Shown here one piece after another: positions 25,138 through 29,360 of a stretch of 29,360 bases of DNA. The stretch comes from a virus: IMG/VR virus record IMGVR_UViG_3300037137_001530, positions 1-29,360 of that record, one strand, 5' to 3'. Within the stretch, counting starts at the first letter, position 1; the number at the start of each line of letters is the position of its first letter. Below the pieces are notes generated by a model, which had not been told where the DNA came from, searched no databases, and saw nothing but the letters and a program-made list of their open reading frames with translations. The position numbers and the translations under genes were made by a program.

Positions 25138-25355
25138 TGGAAATGACTGACGGATATTGGATTTTCCACGAGTCCTCTAACGAGGACCGCGGGCTTGAGC
25201 TCGTGACTAAGAAACTCATCGCGCAGATTAAGGAAGCAGAAGAGGATTTTGAGATTGAGTTCATTAGCAACGCTAAGATAGACGCAGATAGCGGAGGGAG
25301 CGGACGCGCTGTGTATTACGGATATCAGTGCGCTGTCCTCAAAAGGAGGGAGTAA
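25137..25355 (+). CDS. small acidic protein, unknown
   Basis: A 72-residue protein starting at ATG 25137, which overlaps the giant gene's stop, with AGGAG at 25124-25128. An in-frame GTG at 25134 is the alternative start. The sequence MEMTDGYWIFHESSNEDRGLELVTKKLIAQIKEAEEDF is followed by a strand-like part ending YYGYQCAVLKRRE. No family is recognised. It is the last gene of the ejection operon before a new promoter. Confidence 0.65.
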   Translation: MEMTDGYWIFHESSNEDRGLELVTKKLIAQIKEAEEDFEIEFISNAKIDADSGGSGRAVYYGYQCAVLKRRE

Positions 25356-25372
25356 TTGTTAGAAGATCCCCG

Positions 25373-25402
25373 TGTACAAACGTATAAGAATTGTGGTATA
25401 AT
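25373..25402 (+). promoter_or_regulatory. sigma-70-type promoter directly before the ATP-grasp gene
   Basis: TATAAT at 25397-25402 is preceded by TGG, an extended -10. A -35-like TGTACA at 25373-25378 is 18 bases upstream. The predicted start point, about 7 bases after the -10, falls on or beside the ATG at 25409. Confidence 0.6.
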
Positions 25403-25408
25403 ACTCTA

Positions 25409-26686
25409 ATGAGGATTTCTGACACAACGTTCTTTGTGGTGGATCAGGGAATCCTCGGTGTATCGATCGGTCAAGCGCTCGCTAAGGACGCGAAGAAGGT
25501 GTACTATTTTAAGCATTGGATGAGCGCTTTTCCGAAGCCCCACGAGTTGTGGATTGGGAAGGGGATCCCAGGTATTGATCGCGCGGACAGTTACGAGGAT
25601 ACGAAGAAAGAGGTCCTTGCGATTGACGGAATATTTGTTTTTCCTGACGTTGGAGACGGAGATAAGCAAAAGGAGTTAAGGGAATTAGGCGCTCGGGTCT
25701 TTGGTTCTGGGGAATCTGGTGAGATGGAGATGAATCGCCGACTCTTTAAAAGGATATTGAAGCAACAAGGTCTTTCTGCTCCGAAATACGGATTTGTTAC
25801 AGGTCTTGATGATCTTGAGGAGTTATTGAGGATGGAGAAAGATTTATGGATAAAATTGAACGTTGAGAATAGGGGAATACTTGAGACTTGTCACCACGAA
25901 GATTGGGAAACGTCTAAGGTAAAATGGTTTTATAAGCTCGCTAAAGACCTTGACTGTTTCGGCGGAGTTACTAATTTTTTATGGGAAAAACCGTGGCCTG
26001 GAGTAGAGGCTGGAACAGATAAATTCGTGGTGAATGGAAAGAATTTCGCAGAGTGTTTGTACGGATTTGAGTTAAAAGGCGATGGATACGTGTGTAAGAG
26101 GATGGAGATGGACCAATTACCACCACCAATTAAACTGTTAGAATCGCGGATGACCTCCGTTGAAAGAATGTACGATACGTGCGGTGCAGTGTCCTCAGAG
26201 GTGCGCGTCGGAGAGAATAAGGTACCTTACTACGTAGACCCGTGTCGAAGGTTCGGAAATCCGCCGACGGCATGTATTACCGCGATGTACAAGAATTTTG
26301 CCGAGGTAGTGGCCGGAATTGCTGATGGTATAGAGATTAAACCGGAGTGGAATTCTGAGTATGGAGCTGAACTCAGCATTGATGTACTTGGGGCAGATGA
26401 ATCGTCGGTTAAGATGGATTTGAAAGACAAAGACTTTGATTCGATTAAACTTCGAGCCGCTTGTAAGATAGAAAACGCGTACTACAATATTCCATTTAAA
26501 TCCGTTGGCACCGTCGCGGTAAAGGCGGTTGGACTTGGTTCCTCAAAGGAAGAAGCTGAATTTAACGTGCTCAAATCGGCGAAAGAGTTTTGCGATAAGA
26601 CGAAATACGCGTACTACGATCCTGAGACGTTTGATAAATTGGACGAGGAATTAGAAAAAGCAGATAAATTTGAAGTCGGACTTTAG
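25409..26686 (+). CDS. ATP-grasp (PurD-like) enzyme
   Basis: A 425-residue protein. It begins with a Rossmann-like strand (TTFFVVDQGILGVSIGQALA) as in the pre-ATP-grasp domain. Residues 100-210 resemble the ATP-grasp fold: GESGEMEMNRRLFKRIL, LWIKLNVENRG (nucleotide-binding Lys near 149) and EKPWPGVEAGTDKFVVNG. DPCRRFGNPP (277-286) aligns with the metal-binding ExNxRxGDPE motif of PurD, keeping Arg and Gly but changing the Glu, Asn and Asp positions. ATP-grasp enzymes join a carboxylate to an amine with ATP; the substrate is unknown. No ribosome site precedes ATG 25409. A TTG at 25391 in the same frame overlaps the promoter and is less likely. Confidence 0.75.
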   Translation: MRISDTTFFVVDQGILGVSIGQALAKDAKKVYYFKHWMSAFPKPHELWIGKGIPGIDRADSYEDTKKEVLAIDGIFVFPDVGDGDKQKELRELGARVFGSGESGEMEMNRRLFKRILKQQGLSAPKYGFVTGLDDLEELLRMEKDLWIKLNVENRGILETCHHEDWETSKVKWFYKLAKDLDCFGGVTNFLWEKPWPGVEAGTDKFVVNGKNFAECLYGFELKGDGYVCKRMEMDQLPPPIKLLESRMTSVERMYDTCGAVSSEVRVGENKVPYYVDPCRRFGNPPTACITAMYKNFAEVVAGIADGIEIKPEWNSEYGAELSIDVLGADESSVKMDLKDKDFDSIKLRAACKIENAYYNIPFKSVGTVAVKAVGLGSSKEEAEFNVLKSAKEFCDKTKYAYYDPETFDKLDEELEKADKFEVGL

Positions 26687-26700
26687 GGAGGGTTTGTGAA

Positions 26701-27009
26701 TTGAAACGAATAATGTTTGAAATCCTTGGAGGAGTACCTTTTCTACTTGCTACTGACACGGGAGGCATGAAACTTAATTATGCCCGTATTGTGGAAGCTC
26801 TTATTATCGCAGGAGTAGGGGGATTCTTTGCGGCTCAACTAACTATGGGTGAACTGAAGGTGAAGTTGAGTTACCTTGAAGGGCAAAATGCAAGGACTGA
26901 AGCTCAAATAAAGGAGACTTGTACCTTATTGCAAGATCAGATGAGGGAGCTAACCAGAATAGATACCCTACAGAAAGAACGGATTGAACGTGAACGCAGG
27001 AATAGATAA
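26701..27009 (+). CDS. small membrane protein with coiled coil (lysis accessory candidate)
   Basis: A 102-residue protein with a TTG start at 26701, fixed by GGGAGGG (26686-26692) eight bases upstream; the ATG at 26713 is too far. One membrane segment (VEALIIAGVGGFFAAQLTM, about 31-49) is followed by a coiled coil (50-102) with many Gln, Arg and Glu. The layout matches small phage membrane proteins near lysis genes (holin-associated or spanin-like). From about here on, CpG frequency falls. The function is inferred. Confidence 0.6.
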   Translation: MKRIMFEILGGVPFLLATDTGGMKLNYARIVEALIIAGVGGFFAAQLTMGELKVKLSYLEGQNARTEAQIKETCTLLQDQMRELTRIDTLQKERIERERRNR

Positions 27010-27029
27010 CATGAGAGTGGGGTAGTTAT

Positions 27030-27230
27030 GTGGATATGCAGAATAGACCAACACTGGGATTCATCGAATGGCTGGAGATTATGCGAAGCCACTCTTGCCC
27101 GAACTGCCAGCATGGGGAAATCATGATGAATCTTGACGAAATGAGGATACCTGTAGGTTGTGCTGAATGTTATGCGGGATATGCACAGTATGTACTTAAG
27201 CAGGATAAGAATAGTGGAAGCTCCAAGTGA
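27030..27230 (+). CDS. small four-cysteine (zinc-ribbon-like) protein
   Basis: A 66-residue protein with a GTG start at 27030 or an ATG at 27036, and only a weak purine-rich ribosome site. CPNC (23-26) and CAEC (44-47) make two CxxC knuckles 17 residues apart, as in zinc ribbons. It could bind zinc and possibly nucleic acid or a partner protein. The start is unsure, and an overlapping shorter frame from ATG 27028 has no comparable motif. Overlaps the next gene by 17 bases. Confidence 0.55.
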   Translation: MDMQNRPTLGFIEWLEIMRSHSCPNCQHGEIMMNLDEMRIPVGCAECYAGYAQYVLKQDKNSGSSK

Positions 27231-27390
27231 GAAATGTGCGAAATGCAACTGGTGGTTATTGTTGGGAGAGATAAGGGAGCAGTTGAATATTAAATTAATG
27301 GGTAAACGCATGGCAACAGATAGGATATTGAGTTTATTCAGCCAAGCTGCACATAAAGTCTGTAAAGAACACTGGGATGGTAAGAGATGA
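27214..27390 (+). CDS. small CxxC...CxxH protein, unknown
   Basis: A 58-residue protein from GTG 27214, with AGGAT eight bases upstream. CAKC (8-11) and CKEH (50-53) could form a single zinc site; between them lies a basic helical part (REQLNIKLMGKRMATDRILSLFSQAAH). The frame stays open upstream to ATG 27160, but that start lies deep in the previous gene. The stop overlaps the endolysin ATG (ATGA). Confidence 0.5.
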   Translation: MEAPSEKCAKCNWWLLLGEIREQLNIKLMGKRMATDRILSLFSQAAHKVCKEHWDGKR

Positions 27391-27746
27391 CCTGGGCTGA
27401 TATAAAGCACTTCAAAGAAGCAGAATTTAGCTGTCCTGACTGTGGCAAGAACAACATAAACCTTGAATTGGTATCAAGGCTTGACCGAATCAGAACTGTT
27501 CTCAATATGCCTATGAAAATAACATCTGGTAGCAGATGTGAAGCACATAACTTAACGGTAGGTGGGAAAGATGACTCCGCACACCTCGAAGGGTTAGCAG
27601 TTGACTTCTCTGTTCCAGGGTCATCTTTCAGGTTTATTGTTCTCAGTATGTGTATGCGAATGTTCAAAAGGGTGGGTATAGGCAAGACCTTCATTCATGT
27701 GGATATTGATGAAGGCAAACCTTGGCCTGTCTGCTGGATGTACTGA
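27387..27746 (+). CDS. M15 peptidase endolysin (L-Ala-D-Glu / D-Ala-D-Ala type)
   Basis: A 119-residue, single-domain zinc peptidase expected to cleave peptidoglycan stem peptides at lysis. Motifs include the FSCPDCG N-terminal block, TSGSRCEAHNLTVGG (47-60), SAHLEGLAVDF (64-74) with zinc ligands His66 and Asp73, and FIHVDID (102-108) with the third ligand His104. This order is that of the M15A family (Peptidase_M15_3). It lacks a separate wall-binding domain, typical of lysins from Gram-negative-infecting phages. It is coupled to the previous gene by ATGA. Confidence 0.88.
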   Translation: MTWADIKHFKEAEFSCPDCGKNNINLELVSRLDRIRTVLNMPMKITSGSRCEAHNLTVGGKDDSAHLEGLAVDFSVPGSSFRFIVLSMCMRMFKRVGIGKTFIHVDIDEGKPWPVCWMY

Positions 27747-27747
27747 A

Positions 27748-27918
27748 ATGAAAGACTCAGAAAAGTTGCAGATATTATTAAAAGATACTTGCGATGAAGA
27801 TACTGAGATTCGAGATTTATGTAAACAAGTATTTCCGGCAGATGTTGTTGATGGTGATAGTTATGCGGTTCCATCAATCGTTGACTTGGTTGAAATGCTT
27901 GTGAAGAAATTGAAATGA
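27748..27918 (+). CDS. small acidic protein, unknown
   Basis: A 56-residue protein from ATG 27748, two bases after the endolysin stop, with no strong ribosome site. It is acidic (MKDSEKLQILLKDTCDEDTEIRD, then VFPADVVDGDSYAVPSIVDLVEMLVKKLK). The upstream in-frame ATG at 27697 lies inside the lysin gene and is rejected. No domain is recognised. Confidence 0.5.
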   Translation: MKDSEKLQILLKDTCDEDTEIRDLCKQVFPADVVDGDSYAVPSIVDLVEMLVKKLK

Positions 27919-27957
27919 GCATATTCTCGGACATAGTATTATGAATCAAACTCAATA

Positions 27958-27974
27958 AAGTTGTTGAGCAACTT
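27958..27974 (+). other. hairpin next to the holin ribosome site
   Basis: AAGTTG (27958-27963) pairs with CAACTT (27969-27974) around TTGAG, directly followed by the AAGGAGG at 27975-27981 that serves the holin-like gene. It could modulate holin translation. Confidence 0.35.
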
Positions 27975-27989
27975 AAGGAGGCAATAAAG

Positions 27990-28169
27990 ATGGGTATATT
28001 CTTTAAGTATGTAATAGCAAGGCTGAAAGAACCGTCAACATGGAGAGGACTCGTATTGCTTGCAACCTCACTTGGAATTACATTGGATGAAGAACAATCA
28101 ATGGCGATTATTGCGGCAGGGATAGCCTTAGCAGGAGCAATCGGAGTATTGATACCAGACCCGAAGTAA
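27990..28169 (+). CDS. holin-like small membrane protein
   Basis: A 59-residue protein with a strong AAGGAGG (27975-27981) and eight-base spacing. After a short amphipathic start come two hydrophobic stretches: GLVLLATSLGITL (20-32) and AIIAAGIALAGAIGVLIP (39-56), joined by a polar turn DEEQS. The pattern LKEPSTWRGLVLLATSLG...AAGIALAGAIGVLIPD is common among phage holin-like proteins that sit beside M15 lysins. Holins form membrane lesions that trigger lysis. The end overlaps the next ATG (TAATG). Confidence 0.72.
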   Translation: MGIFFKYVIARLKEPSTWRGLVLLATSLGITLDEEQSMAIIAAGIALAGAIGVLIPDPK

Positions 28170-28273
28170 TGGATAAGAAGAAACTAAAACCTCTACTTAT
28201 CCCTTGTGAATGGGAGGAGTGGTTGCTGAAGATATGGAGAAAGATATTCGGAAAGAAGAAGGGAGGCAAATAG
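28169..28273 (+). CDS. tiny Trp/Lys-rich protein
   Basis: A 34-residue ORF in TAATG overlap with the holin stop. It has a Trp/Glu centre (PCEWEEWLLKIWRKIFG) and Lys-rich ends. Such basic amphipathic helices can associate with membranes. The stop codon overlaps the GTG of the next gene. It is short, so coding status is uncertain. Confidence 0.45.
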   Translation: MDKKKLKPLLIPCEWEEWLLKIWRKIFGKKKGGK

Positions 28274-28521
28274 TGATTTCTTGGGTTTATAAGAATCTGA
28301 TAGTAAAGATAATCGAATGGCTGACAGGTAAGGATATTGACTTCGATGTGATACTGACTTATGTCAAAGAGGCTGAAGATACACTGAAGACAGGTAGAGA
28401 CAAGGCCTCTTGGGTTGCAGATCAGATTGTCAAGATACTGCCTACAGTAGCGTCATGGATAGTCAATCTCTTGATTGAGTTAGCTGTGGCATATGCAAAG
28501 AAACAAGGATGGATTAAATAG
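28273..28521 (+). CDS. small membrane-associated protein (lysis cassette)
   Basis: An 82-residue protein starting at GTG 28273, six bases after GGGAGG (28261-28266). An in-frame ATG at 28210 lacks a ribosome site. Residues about 2-17 form an amphipathic helix (VYKNLIVKIIEWL). Residues 50-74 (ADQIVKILPTVASWIVNLLIELAV) are strongly hydrophobic and end in KKQGWIK. This resembles a small accessory membrane protein of lysis modules. The function is unproven. Confidence 0.6.
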   Translation: MISWVYKNLIVKIIEWLTGKDIDFDVILTYVKEAEDTLKTGRDKASWVADQIVKILPTVASWIVNLLIELAVAYAKKQGWIK

Positions 28522-28524
28522 GTA

Positions 28525-28911
28525 ATGGATAAATTCTACAAAGTGGCTGACGGGATTTACAGGAGTGCGAGACCTGATGATTTCTCATTGTTGAAAAGTC
28601 TGGGAATAAAGTCGAGGCTTGTACTTGAAGACTATGTTCAACAAGATGGATTGACAGAGATTTTTCATTATCCTCTCTCAGGATTTATGAAACCATCGGT
28701 TGATGATATTGAATCTTTAATATTCACGATAGATGAAAGAAAACCCTTACTCATCAACTGTCAACATGGGGTAGACCGTACAGGAATAGTGGTTGCTGCT
28801 TACAGGATAAAGGTCAACGGATGGAGCATAGATAAGGCATGGGAAGAAGCTCAAAGAATTGGAATGAGTAAATTTATATGGTGGTGGAAAGAATGTCTGG
28901 AAACGATTTAA
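28525..28911 (+). CDS. dual-specificity/tyrosine phosphatase
   Basis: A 128-residue protein with the Cys-phosphatase P-loop INCQHGVDRTG: Cys79, then five residues, Arg85. The N-terminal VADGIYRSARPDDFSLLKSLGIKSRLVLE pattern (7-35) is typical of atypical dual-specificity phosphatases (DSPc, Siw14-like). Histidine before the loop is replaced by Asn (INC). It would remove phosphate from Tyr/Ser/Thr or a small phosphorylated compound. It starts three bases after the previous stop with a weak ribosome site. A phosphatase in a lysis cassette is unusual. Intact motifs suggest activity. Confidence 0.82.
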   Translation: MDKFYKVADGIYRSARPDDFSLLKSLGIKSRLVLEDYVQQDGLTEIFHYPLSGFMKPSVDDIESLIFTIDERKPLLINCQHGVDRTGIVVAAYRIKVNGWSIDKAWEEAQRIGMSKFIWWWKECLETI

Positions 28912-29201
28912 TGACAATCACGGTTTTAGTTATCTGTCTACTGAGTGAATTAGCACTCGGTGTTTGTATAGGAATGAATCTTAAAATGAGAAGGGAGGTG
29001 AAAGAGATTATGTCAGAATTAGGAGACGCTTTAAACGCAATTTCAGTACAGTTAGCAAAGGCAAAGGATGAGATTTTAGCTAAGATTTCGGCTTTAGAAG
29101 GACAGATTGGTACTATACCAGCAGATGCACAGGCAAACCTTGATGCAGTCAAGGCGATAGCACAGGCACTTGACGATGTTGTGCCGGATGTACCGGCTTA
29201 A
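28911..29201 (+). CDS. small phage protein: membrane anchor plus coiled-coil/Ala-rich domain
   Basis: Start ATG 28911 is in TAATG overlap with the phosphatase stop; in-frame ATGs also exist at 28878 and 28893. Residues 2-22 are a membrane segment (TITVLVICLLSELALGVCIG), followed by a basic amphipathic helix and, from residue 34, a coiled coil (ELGDALNAISVQLAKAKDEI, then ILAKISALEGQIGTI) and an acidic Ala/Pro end (VPDVPA). An internal Met34 (29010) is preceded by AGGGAGGTG, a better ribosome site than any at the first start, so a soluble 63-residue product is likely as well or instead. Confidence 0.6.
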   Translation: MTITVLVICLLSELALGVCIGMNLKMRREVKEIMSELGDALNAISVQLAKAKDEILAKISALEGQIGTIPADAQANLDAVKAIAQALDDVVPDVPA

Positions 29202-29212
29202 AGGATTAAATG

Positions 29213-29233
29213 GGGAGAGCTAATCCCTCTCCC
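29213..29233 (+). terminator. possible terminator after the lysis cassette
   Basis: GGGAGAG (29213-29219) pairs with CTCTCCC (29227-29233) around a 7-base loop, 11 bases after the last stop. No T-run follows (taactta), so termination may be weak or Rho-assisted. The rest of the gap to 29338 is AT-rich and shows no gene. Confidence 0.5.
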
Positions 29234-29338
29234 TAACTTAAAGGATTTATGAATTGTTATATGACTTTGAATATGAGTTCACATGGGAGAGCGCTTCACG
29301 AAAATCATTTAATTACCACAAAGGAGAATACATGATCA

Positions 29339-29360
29339 ATGGGTCGCACTAATTATGAAA
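29339..29360 (+). CDS. 5' end of a gene cut by the window edge
   Basis: ATG 29339 starts MGRTNYE and runs off the window. AAGGAG (29321-29326) lies 12 bases upstream, which is long. An ATG at 29332 has better spacing but stops after six codons. The product cannot be named. Confidence 0.4.

Noticed and set aside
27160-27213. Longer start for the CxxC...CxxH gene
   Set aside because: It would overlap most of the preceding zinc-ribbon-like gene, and GTG 27214 has the only ribosome-site-like sequence.
29332-29352. Six-codon ORF at the window end
   Set aside because: Too short to be a gene; the following ATG at 29339 is the better start.

Overview
The window is a stretch of the late (virion and lysis) region of a tailed bacteriophage, most likely a podovirus-like member of Caudoviricetes. 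Nearly all genes lie on the + strand, packed with ATGA/TAATG/GTGA stop-start overlaps and strong AGGAGG-type ribosome binding sites, so the host is a bacterium. The sequence does not reveal which one. No replication, RNA polymerase, integrase or tRNA genes are visible. The gene set (large terminase, P22-type portal, N4-gp56/DUF4043-type capsid protein, SU10-type adaptor candidate, very large ejection protein with a lytic transglycosylase domain) resembles uncultivated short-tailed phages known mainly from metagenomes.

Layout. 1-3058: end of a probable small terminase gene, large terminase, a KTSC-domain protein and a run of tiny basic or charged genes. 3051-8641: portal, a small protein ending in Ser-Pro-Ser repeats, a scaffold candidate with an exact 15-bp tandem repeat, a possible CsrA-like 60-residue protein, a hairpin and T7-promoter-like stretch, major capsid protein, and a second small head protein. 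A clear Rho-independent terminator follows at 8654-8676. 8707-11490: connector/adaptor genes. 11487-17144: propeller-like tail proteins flanking an AT-rich, CpG-poor insert that encodes a 899-residue Asp-box (sialidase-fold) protein; then a tandem pair of paralogous tail proteins. 17141-25137: a GNAT-like protein and three probable internal/ejection proteins, the last of 1770 residues with an N-terminal lytic transglycosylase domain. 25137-26686: a small unknown gene, then an ATP-grasp (PurD-like) enzyme preceded by a consensus promoter whose predicted start point coincides with the ATG. 26690-29201: a CpG-poor lysis cassette with a holin-like protein, an M15 peptidase endolysin, several small membrane or cysteine-motif proteins and a dual-specificity phosphatase. 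The window ends just inside a new gene.

Together the genes package DNA (terminase), build the head (portal, scaffold, capsid), join it to a short tail (adaptor, nozzle/propeller proteins, receptor-binding candidates), deliver DNA through the envelope (ejection proteins with murein hydrolase) and release progeny (holin and M15 lysin). The parts least explained by this scheme are the two Ser-Pro-Ser tails, the AT-rich inserts at 12337-15224 and inside the giant gene, the apparently leaderless ATP-grasp gene and the phosphatase in the lysis cassette.
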